DNA from: Bacteroidia bacterium Ga0077558
GTDB lineage: Bacteria; Bacteroidota; Bacteroidia; Chitinophagales; Chitinophagaceae
Length of the DNA: 64,000 nt
NCBI GenBank assembly: GCA_001464625.1
Contig: LNFJ01000014.1
Location: forward strand, 1-64,000
Direction: 5' to 3'
The notes beneath the pieces are model-generated. The model did no database searches. It had not been told where the DNA came from and was given only the letters and a program-made list of their open reading frames with translations. Below are positions 1 through 9,770 of this stretch, one piece after another. The first letter of the stretch is position 1. Each line of letters opens with the position of its first letter. The translations under genes were made by a program, and so were the position numbers.

Positions 1-216
1 GATTGGGCGATGAATGAAATGATGGCTGACAGGGATTATCTCTATAGCAGTGTAGTGAAAGACAATTATTTTTTAGGGGTAGTATTAGCCAAGAAATACA
101 AATTCTTGCGCATCGCTTATAATATTTTCATGTATGGATTGATCATTTCAATGCTGGCATTTGCTCTTGCATTTATAATGCCCGCACCTGTTGAAGTATA
201 TGCGCCACCACAATAA
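1..216 (+). CDS. C-terminal fragment of a Pycsar-effector-like (DUF5706) membrane protein, 5'-truncated by the window edge
   Basis: Frame is open from base 1 (D-W-A-M-N-E-M-M...). 'MMADRDYLYSSVVKDNYFLGVVLAKKYKFLRIAYNIFMYGLIISMLAFALAF' resembles the C-terminus of DUF5706/Pycsar effector domains, with a terminal TM helix. Confidence 0.6.
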   Translation, partial: DWAMNEMMADRDYLYSSVVKDNYFLGVVLAKKYKFLRIAYNIFMYGLIISMLAFALAFIMPAPVEVYAPPQ

Positions 217-234
217 AAAATATTTAGTCATACG

Positions 235-266
235 AAAATGCCTTCAATAATTGAAGGCATTTTTTT
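235..266. terminator. Bidirectional intrinsic terminator between convergent genes
   Basis: AAAATGCCTTCAAT-A-ATTGAAGGCATTTTTTT hairpin with flanking A/T runs. Confidence 0.8.
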
Positions 267-278
267 GTTTAGTACCTT

Positions 279-722
279 TTATTTAGGTAGATGTGCAATC
301 AGTTCTACTTCCAGTCTTGCTTCATGCATAAATAAACGATTCACCTGCATCCAGGTAGCCGCCGGAAAATCGCCTTTATAAAAAACCTTACGGGCATCAT
401 TATATCGCTTCATCGCTTCCATATCTGTAGTATATAGATTTTCTTTTACCACATTCTGAAAAGTGGCGCCATAACTTTTCAATGATTTTTCCAATGCCCG
501 GTACACACTGGTAATTCCTTCCGGTGTTACATCCAATGCTACTGCACCGGATATGTACAACACATTATCCACTTTTACTACCTGCACATAACCTGCACTG
601 GTATCCTGCTTCAACGGATCATCCCAATGCCATTTGTCTTTTTGTATGGTATTGTTTTGTGCCTCTATGGTTAACAAAAAAGCACATTGAAATAAAAAAA
701 TCAATCCGACTAACTTTTTCAT
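279..722 (-). CDS. RidA family protein (YjgF/YER057c/UK114)
   Basis: Signal peptide, then 'VDNVLYISGAVALD...NVVKENLYTTDMEAMKRYNDARKVFYKGDFPAATWMQVNRLFMHEARLEVELIAHL', the RidA pattern. Confidence 0.88.
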   Translation of the reverse strand: MKKLVGLIFLFQCAFLLTIEAQNNTIQKDKWHWDDPLKQDTSAGYVQVVKVDNVLYISGAVALDVTPEGITSVYRALEKSLKSYGATFQNVVKENLYTTDMEAMKRYNDARKVFYKGDFPAATWMQVNRLFMHEARLEVELIAHLPK

Positions 723-795
723 AAAAAATACTTTTGACGAATTTAATAATGGATGGTATTTACTAAATCAAAAAATCCACCAGCGGTAGCCGAGC

Positions 796-1824
796 TTATT
801 CCTTTCGTAACAATTCGGCATTGGCCACCCGCATTACAAAATATGGATTCTGTGCATTTACCCGTTTGATGATTAGGTAAAATGGCTTATCGAAAACCAT
901 TCGCTTGGGTTTTGCTTTGGGAGCTATCGAAGTTGCAGAATCTATTACTGCCATTACTGCCTCACTCTCCACAACAGCTCCAGTTTCATTGAGTACAAAA
1001 CCTGTTCGCTGGTAAGCTGTTTTAATGATTTTATCGTCATTGCCCACATAAAACACCTGGCCTTCCAGCTTTTTATAATTCGTTTCTATATTGAAACGAA
1101 TTTCCGGAATGGAAAAAATATCCTCCTTTTGAAAAATATAGTTTCCAGCTGATACGCTGCTGGCCTTTTCATTTATGCCAACTTTTACCAGCTCATTTGT
1201 TTTATTCACTGCTTCAGCAAGGCTGGTCATTTTATCTAATCCTTTTACCAACAGAATTTCCTGTAAGCTATCCTTCGGTTTGAGTTTCAATATAAAATTA
1301 TCATCGTTGGCATAATAAAGAATATCGCTGATCGATACAGCATCTTCATCGAAATAATACATGCCAAAGGCCTTCACTTTTGCTTTGTCAAAAACCATCA
1401 TTGTATCGGCTTTGTGCAGCTCTGTAGTAAATGGCAATGTTTTATTAAAGAAGGCTTTGGCTATTATTTCATTACCACTCACCAATGCTTCTACGTTATA
1501 CTCATCATGGGTGAGTGCATTTTTATAAGTAGAAGATTGTGTCAGCAATTTTAATTCAGCAGAGTTGCTGTCGCTGATGGATATAACGCCATTCAAAATT
1601 GATTGGATGGTATCCCATGCATACAAAAGCGTTGGAGCATAAATTATATTCTTAGATTCATCAACCGGGTTTTCTAAAGTGGCAGCGAAATCAGTTTGTG
1701 TAAGACTATCCAGGCGGATTATTCCAGGCAAATCACTCCACTCTTTTTCCTTCTCTTTTTCTGTTGTTTGGCAAGAGTTTAAAGCAAATAAAAAAATGAG
1801 TGCTGAGACGACCGGTTTATACAT
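796..1824 (-). CDS. Hypothetical lipoprotein
   Basis: 342-aa ORF with lipobox-like N-terminus 'SALIFLFALNSCQ'. Confidence 0.7.
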   Translation of the reverse strand: MYKPVVSALIFLFALNSCQTTEKEKEKEWSDLPGIIRLDSLTQTDFAATLENPVDESKNIIYAPTLLYAWDTIQSILNGVISISDSNSAELKLLTQSSTYKNALTHDEYNVEALVSGNEIIAKAFFNKTLPFTTELHKADTMMVFDKAKVKAFGMYYFDEDAVSISDILYYANDDNFILKLKPKDSLQEILLVKGLDKMTSLAEAVNKTNELVKVGINEKASSVSAGNYIFQKEDIFSIPEIRFNIETNYKKLEGQVFYVGNDDKIIKTAYQRTGFVLNETGAVVESEAVMAVIDSATSIAPKAKPKRMVFDKPFYLIIKRVNAQNPYFVMRVANAELLRKE

Positions 1825-1870
1825 TTGGAAATTTTGATTTAAAATACTCCATTAACTGCATCAAAGCAAA

Positions 1871-1897
1871 AAACCCTTTGCTAATAGCAAAGGGTTT
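1871..1897 (-). terminator. Putative intrinsic terminator downstream of the oxidoreductase gene
   Basis: AAACCCTTTGCT-AAT-AGCAAAGGGTTT perfect 12-bp stem. Confidence 0.6.
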
Positions 1898-1921
1898 ATA
1901 AAAAAAGTATGAAAATCAATT

Positions 1922-3772
1922 CTACTCGGCCAACATCTCCTCCAGCTTCATCACCAATTCTGTTTTAGTTATTGGCACACCCATTATTTTATTGTAGCCC
2001 TTCGCATCCACATAATACACATCACGAATGATCTTTATCAACTGACCATTATTGATCTCCGGTATTAATACCGTATCGAAGTTCTTAATAATATCGCCCA
2101 GGTTTTTAGGGAAAGGACGTACATAGCGCAAATGTGCATGACTGATGGCATGACCCTTCGCCTGCAATTCTGATAGTGCAGATTTAATAGCACCATAGGT
2201 AGAGCCCCAGCCCAGCACCAATATCTTTCCTTTCTCCGGGCCGCTATCTAATTTTTGTTCTGGAATATATTCAGCGATCTTATCTACTTTTTCCTGGCGG
2301 ATCTTCACCATCAACTGGTGGTTTTCGGGTTCGTAACTGATATTACCGGTTACGTTTTGTTTTTCTAATCCGCCGATGCGATGTTCCAATCCGGCAGTGC
2401 CGGGTATAGCCCAGGGTCTTGCTAATTTTTCATCTCTTGAGTACGGTTGCAATTTTTCTTCCTGGTCGCCCAACTGTGTTTTAAATTTTACGGGTATAGG
2501 TCGTAATGATTCTGAATTAGGAAACTTCCACGGCTCTGCACCGTTAGCAATATAACCATCGCTTAAAAAAATAACCGGTGTCATATGCTGCACAGAAATT
2601 CGTACCGCTTCATACACCGCATCAAAACAATCAGCAGGAGTAGATGCAGAAACGATCGGCATCGGGCATTCACCATTTCTACCATAGTAGGCTTGTAACA
2701 GATCGCTTTGTTCTGTTTTGGTAGGAAGACCTGTTGATGGGCCACCTCTTTGTATATCGATGATCAATAATGGAATTTCAAGCATAACTGCAAGCCCCAT
2801 TGCTTCACCTTTTAATGCCATACCGGGGCCAGAAGTAGTAGTAACACCCAATGAACCGCCATAGGCTGCACCAATAGCAGAGGTAATAGCCGCAATTTCA
2901 TCTTCGGCCTGGTAAGTACGAACACCAAAATTTTTATACTTCGCTAATTCATGTAAAATATCTGATGCAGGAGTTATGGGATAAGAACCAAGGAACATCG
3001 GCAAACCACTTTTTTGCGAAGCAGCGATCAATCCCAATGATACGGCCTGGTTGCCCATAATGGAACGATAAGTGCCCGGATCCATTTTTGCTTTCTCTAC
3101 GGTGTAGGTAGTGGAGAAAATTTCGGTAGTATCTGCATAGTTATAACCGGCCTGCAACACTTTTACATTGCTCTCAAATATCTCAGGTTTCTTACCAAAT
3201 TTTTCTTTCAGGAAACTGATGGTATTCTCCATATCCCGGTTGTACATAAAATACAGGAAGCCGAGCACAAACATATTTTTGGCCCTGTCCTTTTCCTTCA
3301 TGCCCATGGTAAAATCCTTCAACGCCTCCCTGGTCATCTTTGTCACATCCATCTTAATCACTTCATAACTTTCAAGGCTGCCATTTTCTATTGGGTTCTC
3401 CCCATCCGGATAATTAGCCAGGCGAAGATTTTTTCCATCAAAGCCATCGGTATTAACGATGATCTTTCCGCCTTTCTTTAATGCAGAAAGATTCGTTTTT
3501 AATGCGGCAGCATTCATTGCTACTAACACATCGCAGCTATCGCCGGGAGTAAAGATCCTATCGCTGGAAAAACGGAGCTGGTAACCACTTACCCCGGGCA
3601 GTGTACCTATAGGGGCCCTTATCTCCGCCGGAAAATCCGGGAAGGTTGAAAGGTCGATACCGAGCATGGCCGTATTGTTAGTGAACTGGGTTCCTGTCAA
3701 CTGCATCCCATCTCCACTATCGCCGGCGAATTTTATAACTACATCTTGTAATACTTCCTGTTTGCGTACCAT
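1922..3772 (-). CDS. korA: 2-oxoacid:acceptor (2-oxoglutarate:ferredoxin) oxidoreductase subunit alpha
   Basis: N-terminal gamma domain 'VIKFAGDSGDGMQLTGTQF' fused to alpha domain 'GNQAVSLGLIAASQKSGLPMFLGSYPITPASDILHELAKYKNFGVRTYQAEDEIAAI...GPGMALKGEAMGLAVMLEIPLLIIDIQRGGPSTGLPTKTEQSDLLQA'. Confidence 0.93.
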   Translation of the reverse strand: MVRKQEVLQDVVIKFAGDSGDGMQLTGTQFTNNTAMLGIDLSTFPDFPAEIRAPIGTLPGVSGYQLRFSSDRIFTPGDSCDVLVAMNAAALKTNLSALKKGGKIIVNTDGFDGKNLRLANYPDGENPIENGSLESYEVIKMDVTKMTREALKDFTMGMKEKDRAKNMFVLGFLYFMYNRDMENTISFLKEKFGKKPEIFESNVKVLQAGYNYADTTEIFSTTYTVEKAKMDPGTYRSIMGNQAVSLGLIAASQKSGLPMFLGSYPITPASDILHELAKYKNFGVRTYQAEDEIAAITSAIGAAYGGSLGVTTTSGPGMALKGEAMGLAVMLEIPLLIIDIQRGGPSTGLPTKTEQSDLLQAYYGRNGECPMPIVSASTPADCFDAVYEAVRISVQHMTPVIFLSDGYIANGAEPWKFPNSESLRPIPVKFKTQLGDQEEKLQPYSRDEKLARPWAIPGTAGLEHRIGGLEKQNVTGNISYEPENHQLMVKIRQEKVDKIAEYIPEQKLDSGPEKGKILVLGWGSTYGAIKSALSELQAKGHAISHAHLRYVRPFPKNLGDIIKNFDTVLIPEINNGQLIKIIRDVYYVDAKGYNKIMGVPITKTELVMKLEEMLAE

Positions 3773-3907
3773 AGCTGAATGTTGATGTTGCGAAATTAAA
3801 CAAGTTATGGGTGGTTTTGGAGGGGAATTTTGGGGATTCTGGGTAGAAACACGGAGTGGTTTGATGTGGGGAGTTGTGTATATTTATGAGATTTCAATAA
3901 TTGTAGA

Positions 3908-4840
3908 ATGATGAAACATGATTATGGAGAAATTTTTGAATGGGGCCTTAAAGACGGCAAAGTTATCCATATTGACAATGTAGAAAACGGCCTTGCGTGC
4001 AACTGCTTTTGTCCAGATTGCGAAGCTCCTTTAGTTGCTTTTAACAGGCAAGGCAATAAGCGAGTTAATCATTTTCAACACAAGAATAAATCTAATTGTA
4101 CAAATTCTTATGAAACTGCTTTACATTATTTAGCAAAGCAAATAATTCTTGAAACCAAATCACTTACAGTTCCAGACATTTATTTTAGCCTGTCTTCTTA
4201 TGCACAATCATTTTACGGTGTCACTCATACTTCTGAAAGAAAAATCAATAAGCAAATTTTAAAATTCGACAAAGTTGAAGTTGAAAGGAGCGAACAAAAT
4301 TTTAGACCGGATCTCAAATGCTATATTAATGAAAAAATTTTATTGATTGAAATTGCAGTAACTCACTTTGTTGATCCCGATAAAAGAGAGAAAATTTTGA
4401 ACAAGAATATACCTCTCTTGGAAATTGATTTGTCGGAATTTGAAAGAGCAATTCAAAAAGACAAGCTTATCGAAATATTTCGCGGAAAGATTGACAAAAT
4501 GAAATGGGTTTATAATCCGAAAATTAAAGAAAGGCATCAATTTGCTGAATCTAAAGGTGCCATTGTTAAGAATTATATCAGTAAAAATTTAGACTCCCAT
4601 AAAATCTACGGCAAAGATCACAACATCTATGATTGTCCTATTTACAAGAATATCTACGACAAAATTAAAGTCGAAGATGAATGCTATAGATGTCGATACT
4701 TTGTTGGAGAATATCAAGGCGTCTACGAAATTGGCGATGAGCAACCAAAATTTCCAGACACAACACTTGAATGTGTAGGACATAAAGCAAATGAATTTGA
4801 CAAACTATTGAAATCAGTAGGGATAAAAATTAAAGAGTAA
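3908..4840 (+). CDS. CoiA-like protein: N-terminal zinc-finger-like region plus predicted nuclease-like core
   Basis: 'CNCFCPDCEAPLVAFNRQGNKRVNHFQHKNKSNC' (CoiA-type Cys/His N-terminus) and 'FRPDLKCYINEKILLIEIAVTHFVDPDKREKI' (PD...E-x-A/K-like core); further CxxC near the C-terminus. Confidence 0.7.
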   Translation: MMKHDYGEIFEWGLKDGKVIHIDNVENGLACNCFCPDCEAPLVAFNRQGNKRVNHFQHKNKSNCTNSYETALHYLAKQIILETKSLTVPDIYFSLSSYAQSFYGVTHTSERKINKQILKFDKVEVERSEQNFRPDLKCYINEKILLIEIAVTHFVDPDKREKILNKNIPLLEIDLSEFERAIQKDKLIEIFRGKIDKMKWVYNPKIKERHQFAESKGAIVKNYISKNLDSHKIYGKDHNIYDCPIYKNIYDKIKVEDECYRCRYFVGEYQGVYEIGDEQPKFPDTTLECVGHKANEFDKLLKSVGIKIKE

Positions 4841-4886
4841 TATTCTAAGAATTTTTTACAAATAACTTACCCAAAAATGTAAATCA

Positions 4887-5567
4887 ATGATAAATACAGT
4901 CAATAGTAATCTTGTACAAAGTGTTTTCTTCTTAAAAATTGGAAACTCAACTGGAAGTTCTTTCACAATAACTATAAAAGATAAACAATACTTAGTTACT
5001 GCAAAACACATCTTTGAAGGATTTCAAGATAAGTCAGAAGTAGAAATAGAAATATTTCACGAAAAAGTTTGGAAAAAACTTAGTGCTGAATTATGGCTTC
5101 ATCCAAAAGTTAAGATTGATGTCTGTGTACTTAAGTTATCTAATCAAATTGCCCATAAATATGAATTTGCAACGGACTCGAATTTATATTTCGGGCAAGA
5201 CCTCTTTATGCTGGGATTTCCTTATGGGCTCTACCAAGATTCAGGCGATATTAACAGAAATTTTCCAATGCCATTTGTCAAAAAAGCCTGCTTCTCTGCA
5301 GCAAGTGCTCAAGAGGAGCATGGAACAATATTTTTTTTGGACGGGCACAATAATAAAGGCTTTTCCGGCGGCCCAGTTTGCTATTACGATTTCAATAATA
5401 AAAAAACTTATATAGTTAGTGTAATCTCAGGGTATATTCCCCAAGAAGGCTCAATCAAAACACCATTTGGAGACTGGAAATATAATGAGAACTCCGGAAT
5501 CGTGATATCATATGGAATAAAATCTGTTATGGAATTGATCGAATCAAATACCACTTCTACTAAATGA
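4887..5567 (+). CDS. Trypsin-like serine peptidase
   Basis: Catalytic His 'LVTAKHIFEGF', Asp 'KIDVCVLKLS', Ser 'NKGFSGGPVCY'. Confidence 0.8.
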   Translation: MINTVNSNLVQSVFFLKIGNSTGSSFTITIKDKQYLVTAKHIFEGFQDKSEVEIEIFHEKVWKKLSAELWLHPKVKIDVCVLKLSNQIAHKYEFATDSNLYFGQDLFMLGFPYGLYQDSGDINRNFPMPFVKKACFSAASAQEEHGTIFFLDGHNNKGFSGGPVCYYDFNNKKTYIVSVISGYIPQEGSIKTPFGDWKYNENSGIVISYGIKSVMELIESNTTSTK

Positions 5568-5619
5568 TTTACTACATATTTGGTTAAAGATTAAATTTTC
5601 ATTTACTAAAAAAGACGCA

Positions 5620-6636
5620 ATGAAGACAGAAAAATTAGCAGTAATTGATGAAATGACTTCTCCTTTATTTAGGATTATGTCTATCCACAACGATGATGAC
5701 GCTGTAAGAAGACAATATGATAATAATATTTGCGCATTCCATATAGGTGATGGTTACATACTTAGCGTTGCGCACAATCTGAGAGTTGAGGCTACTATTT
5801 TTAAATCTATTACTGACGTTCGATACCAAGCAGATATTATACCTTATTTAAACCCAAATGAAGTTTTGCTTTTCAACCAATGTTTTCCACTTGACAATGT
5901 TACGCATAAAAGATATATGAACATTGCCGACCAGAATAATCTACCAATTCTTGTTGAAACATTGAAGCGTATAAATTTTGACTCCAGGTGGGTTACTTTG
6001 TATCAAAATCAAATTTGTAAGCCATACTTAATTATACAACAACGCACCAATCAATTTTATAATAATGTAGCTGCACACGGCGAATTTAACAATGCAATGA
6101 CTTTATTAGATCCCAACTCACAGCGACAAACATATTTAATTGAAACAGAATTAATCGAAGCATTTTATGAAGACGATATCGCATTGTATAAAATTATTAA
6201 TACACCGCAGAACATTATCGATTTAATTCCGAGCTTCGAAATAGATACTGAAATTTATGACGTATCAAATCGAGATTTTTTCTGTGTTCAAAGTGCACCA
6301 TCAGATTTAAATCCTGGAAGAATGATAAATGAAGCCCATATCGATGGCCTTATTGATCAGTATACAAGGTTTGGTGACAGAATTGGTGGAAATTACAATC
6401 TTCAAGGACTACGTTATTTAATTAAAGGATATTTCCGTTTTGGCTCTTCGGGTGCACCCTATATAAAATTCAATAACGAGACAAATACTTTTAAAGTAAA
6501 TGCAGTGCAAAGTGAAGCCTGCCCAATACAATTGACAATTAAAAACGATAGAAATGGAAATTTGCAATGGGTTAATGCAATTGCAACACCTATTGCAAAT
6601 GTAATTGATAGAATCAATGGCCACAAAAATGCCTAA
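5620..6636 (+). CDS. Trypsin-like serine peptidase, divergent
   Basis: 'GDGYILSVAHNL' (His), 'EDDIALYKI' (Asp), 'RFGSSGAPYIKF' (Ser), in the expected order. Confidence 0.65.
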   Translation: MKTEKLAVIDEMTSPLFRIMSIHNDDDAVRRQYDNNICAFHIGDGYILSVAHNLRVEATIFKSITDVRYQADIIPYLNPNEVLLFNQCFPLDNVTHKRYMNIADQNNLPILVETLKRINFDSRWVTLYQNQICKPYLIIQQRTNQFYNNVAAHGEFNNAMTLLDPNSQRQTYLIETELIEAFYEDDIALYKIINTPQNIIDLIPSFEIDTEIYDVSNRDFFCVQSAPSDLNPGRMINEAHIDGLIDQYTRFGDRIGGNYNLQGLRYLIKGYFRFGSSGAPYIKFNNETNTFKVNAVQSEACPIQLTIKNDRNGNLQWVNAIATPIANVIDRINGHKNA

Positions 6637-6727
6637 GAATCGCTAATAAGGCTATGTGTTAGTAAGTAAATAATTATACTTTTAAAAGGTTGGCCCCTTC
6701 GATATTTCTTAATAGAATATTTAAATT

Positions 6728-6985
6728 TTACAACTTCTTTATCTCTCCCAACTTCAACCCCGTCATCTTTTTTATAGCCTCATCATCTATTCCAGATGCT
6801 TTCATTTTTTTTGCAATCACTAAGGCTCCTTCTTTTAATATTCTTTTCTCATCCATCTGCTTTTACAACTGCTGCATTTCTAACTGGTCTTTTTCAATAA
6901 TGCGCCAGGTGTCGGGGTTTTCAAATGGTATATCAAATTGATATTTCCCTTCCATCAACCAAACCCTCCACCCGTACAACCTCCC
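6728..6985 (-). pseudogene. Decayed C-terminal remnant of an Rpn/PD-(D/E)XK transposase-like nuclease family protein
   Basis: Minus-strand reading: '...MEGKYQFDIPFENPDTWRIIEKDQLEMQQL*KQMDEKRILKEGALVIAKKMKASGIDDEAIKKMTGLKLGEIKKL*'. In-frame stop at 6863-6865. The tail 'AKKMKASGIDDEAIKKMTGLKLGEIKKL' is typical of Rpn-family C-termini. Confidence 0.6.
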
Positions 6986-7003
6986 ATATAATTAAGGCTA
7001 TCT

Positions 7004-9523
7004 TTGGCAATGCCTGCAAATAATTTCAATATCTCAGGTTTAACCGATGAGCAGGTTATTCTGGCAAGAAAAGAATTTGGACAAAACAAATTAGACTACA
7101 AAAAAGAAAGCAGTCTCTTCGATACCGTAAAACGCATTGCCAAAGACCCCATGCTGATTATGTTATTGGTGGCTGCATCCATTTACTTTATCAGCGGCAA
7201 AACGGGTGACGGCATTTTCCTAACGGCGGCCATCGTATTTCAAACTTCCATTTCCTTATATCAATACTCCAGAAGCAAAAATGCATTAGACAAGCTGAAA
7301 GATTTTTCGCAGCCGCATTGTAAAGTAATCCGCAATGGCAACATTGAAGAAATAAAAAGCGAAGACCTGGTGGTGGGTGATAGCCTGATGGTGGAAGAAG
7401 GAACGGCTATTACTGCCGATGGAAGCATTTTACACTCCAACGATTTTTCTGTCAATGAATCCATTCTTACCGGAGAATCGTTTGCTGTTTTTAAGGATAA
7501 AACAAAAGAAGATCATTTTATTTATAACGGCACCACTGTTGCCAGTGGCTTAGCTATTGCAACCATTACTGCTATTGGCAACGAAACCAAGCTCGGTAAA
7601 ATTGGAAGCAGTTTAGAAAGTATCCAGGAAGAAAGAACACCGCTGGAAATACAAATTGCCAATTTTGTAAAGAAGATGGCCATTGCAGGGGCGGTAGTTT
7701 TTTTAATTGTTTGGGCAATTAATTACTGGCATTCGCACAATTTGCTCAATAGTTTATTGCAATCGCTTACACTGGCCATGAGCATTTTGCCCGAAGAAAT
7801 TCCTGTAGCATTTACCACTTTTATGGCCCTGGGTGCATGGCGGTTAATGAAAATGGGCATCGTAGTAAAGCAAATGAAAACGGTTGAAACATTAGGCAGT
7901 GCCACCGTTATTTGTACCGATAAAACAGGCACCCTTACTGAAAACAAAATGAGTTTGGCAAAGTTGTTCTTGCTGTCATCCAATAAAATTTCCGAACCAA
8001 CTGAAACACTGACGGAAGAGGAAAAAGAATTGGTGGAAATGGCCATGTGGGCTAGCGAACCAATCCCCTTTGATCCGATGGAAGTAGCCTTGCACCACAC
8101 TTACACCACTCTTCTGCAAAATGATGAAAGACCGCACTATAAACTCATTCATGAATATCCATTAGGCGGCAAACCGCCTATGATGACCCATATTTTTCAA
8201 AACACAAAAGGTCACCGCATCATAGCAGCGAAAGGTGCTCCCGAAGCATTGATGAATGTTTCCAAACTTAATGAAGCTGAAAAACAACAAGTACATGCTG
8301 CCATTGAGCAATTGGCGACCGATGGGTATAGAGTGCTGGGGGTTGGCATCTCACATTTTGAAGGAGATAAATATCCGGCAAAACAACAGGAGCTGTCATT
8401 TGAATTTAAAGGTATCGTTGCCTTTTACGATCCTCCTAAAAAGAACATTCAAAAAGTACTAGAAGATTTTTATACTGCAGGCATTGCTGTAAAAATTATT
8501 ACCGGCGATAATGCAGCTACTACAGCAGCTATTGCCAAACAAGTTGGTTTTAAAGGTTATGAGAAAACGATTACAGGAGATGAGTTGATGAAATTAGATG
8601 AAGCTGCTTTGAAAACCTGCGTAACGGACACTGCTATTTTTACCCGTATGTTCCCGGAGGCCAAATTAAAAATTATCAATGCCTTAAAATCGAACAATGA
8701 AATAGTGGCTATGACAGGTGATGGTGTAAATGACGGACCTGCCTTAAAAGCAGCACATATTGGAATAGCCATGGGTAAAAAAGGAACAGAAATAGCTAAA
8801 CAGGCAGCATCATTGATCTTGGTAGAAGATGATCTTTCAAAAATGGTAAATGCTGTTGCAATGGGCAGAAAGATCTATACCAATTTAAAAAAGGCCATTC
8901 AATATATTATTTCCATCCACATACCAATCATACTAACAGTCTTTATTCCGTTGGCTTTAGGATGGATGTATCCTAATATTTTTTCACCCATTCATATTAT
9001 TTTTTTAGAAATAATAATGGGGCCCACCTGTTCCATCATTTACGAAAATGAACCGATGGAAAAGAATACAATGTCGCAGAAGCCTAAAGCATTAACAACT
9101 ACTTTCTTTAATTGGAAAGAACTTTCCATCAGCATCATTCAGGGATTAGTAATAACGGCAGGAACGTTGTTTGTGTATCAGTATTCCGTTAGTAATGGTT
9201 ACGATGAAGCATTGACAAGGACCATGACATTTACGGTGTTGATAACAGCAAACATTTTCTTAACCTTAATTAACCGTTCCTTTTATTATTCTATACTAAC
9301 CACCTTGAAGTATAAGAATAACATGGTGTTGTTCATTATTTTTCTTACCATCGCTATCGTTGGGCTTATCCTGGTCGTAAAACCATTGACGTCATTTTTT
9401 GAATTTGAAACACTAAATTTTCAGCAACTATTAACTTGTGTTGCCATTGGTTTCATTTCAGTAATCTGGTTTGAAATTGTAAAACTGATTAAAAGAGTAA
9501 AAACAAGAACCGACAGAAAATAA
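7004..9523 (+). CDS. Cation-translocating P-type ATPase (Ca2+-type/P2-like)
   Basis: 'ICTDKTGTLTENKMS' phosphorylation site, 'LTGES', 'MTGDGVNDGPALKAAHIGIAMG', 'LPEEIPVAF' TM4. The annotated start is TTG; an ATG lies two codons in. Confidence 0.95.
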   Translation: MAMPANNFNISGLTDEQVILARKEFGQNKLDYKKESSLFDTVKRIAKDPMLIMLLVAASIYFISGKTGDGIFLTAAIVFQTSISLYQYSRSKNALDKLKDFSQPHCKVIRNGNIEEIKSEDLVVGDSLMVEEGTAITADGSILHSNDFSVNESILTGESFAVFKDKTKEDHFIYNGTTVASGLAIATITAIGNETKLGKIGSSLESIQEERTPLEIQIANFVKKMAIAGAVVFLIVWAINYWHSHNLLNSLLQSLTLAMSILPEEIPVAFTTFMALGAWRLMKMGIVVKQMKTVETLGSATVICTDKTGTLTENKMSLAKLFLLSSNKISEPTETLTEEEKELVEMAMWASEPIPFDPMEVALHHTYTTLLQNDERPHYKLIHEYPLGGKPPMMTHIFQNTKGHRIIAAKGAPEALMNVSKLNEAEKQQVHAAIEQLATDGYRVLGVGISHFEGDKYPAKQQELSFEFKGIVAFYDPPKKNIQKVLEDFYTAGIAVKIITGDNAATTAAIAKQVGFKGYEKTITGDELMKLDEAALKTCVTDTAIFTRMFPEAKLKIINALKSNNEIVAMTGDGVNDGPALKAAHIGIAMGKKGTEIAKQAASLILVEDDLSKMVNAVAMGRKIYTNLKKAIQYIISIHIPIILTVFIPLALGWMYPNIFSPIHIIFLEIIMGPTCSIIYENEPMEKNTMSQKPKALTTTFFNWKELSISIIQGLVITAGTLFVYQYSVSNGYDEALTRTMTFTVLITANIFLTLINRSFYYSILTTLKYKNNMVLFIIFLTIAIVGLILVVKPLTSFFEFETLNFQQLLTCVAIGFISVIWFEIVKLIKRVKTRTDRK

Positions 9524-9561
9524 ATGATATCAAAGCCTGACTGCGCCCCCACTTTGCAATA

Positions 9562-9605
9562 CTCTTCAGGTTGACAACTTTCTATAAAGTTGTCAACCTG
9601 AAGAG
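9562..9605. repeat. Perfect 20-bp inverted repeat (palindromic element or terminator-like)
   Basis: CTCTTCAGGTTGACAACTTT-CTAT-AAAGTTGTCAACCTGAAGAG. Confidence 0.85.
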
Positions 9606-9609
9606 GGTC

Positions 9610-9770
9610 TTACTCCCTGCCATCAAACAAATTACCCAGGCCACCCAGCACACTGCCTTCTTCCTTTCGTTTGTAAGTGCCGTAAGCAATGATTCGTACG
9701 GCAAGACGGCTGATAGGTAATGATTGTATCCAAACTTTTTCGCCGTTGTTGGTGTTTCCTCCACCAACTG
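9610..9770 (-). pseudogene. 3'-end fragment of an AIM24/TIGR00266-family gene, near-identical to the C-terminus of the gene at 13091-13894
   Basis: Minus-strand frame reads 'KVWIQSLPISRLAVRIIAYGTYKRKEEGSVLGGLGNLFDGRE*', one substitution from the intact copy's 'KVWIQSLPISRLAGRIIAYGTYKRKEEGSVLGGLGNLFDGRE'. Confidence 0.85.

Noticed and set aside
5083-5415. 110-aa plus-strand ORF inside the first protease gene
   Set aside because: Alternative frame within a gene that has an intact catalytic triad; no independent support.
9582-9767. 61-aa minus-strand ORF of the track
   Set aside because: It is the wrong frame of the AIM24 3'-end fragment; a different minus-strand frame gives the homologous translation.
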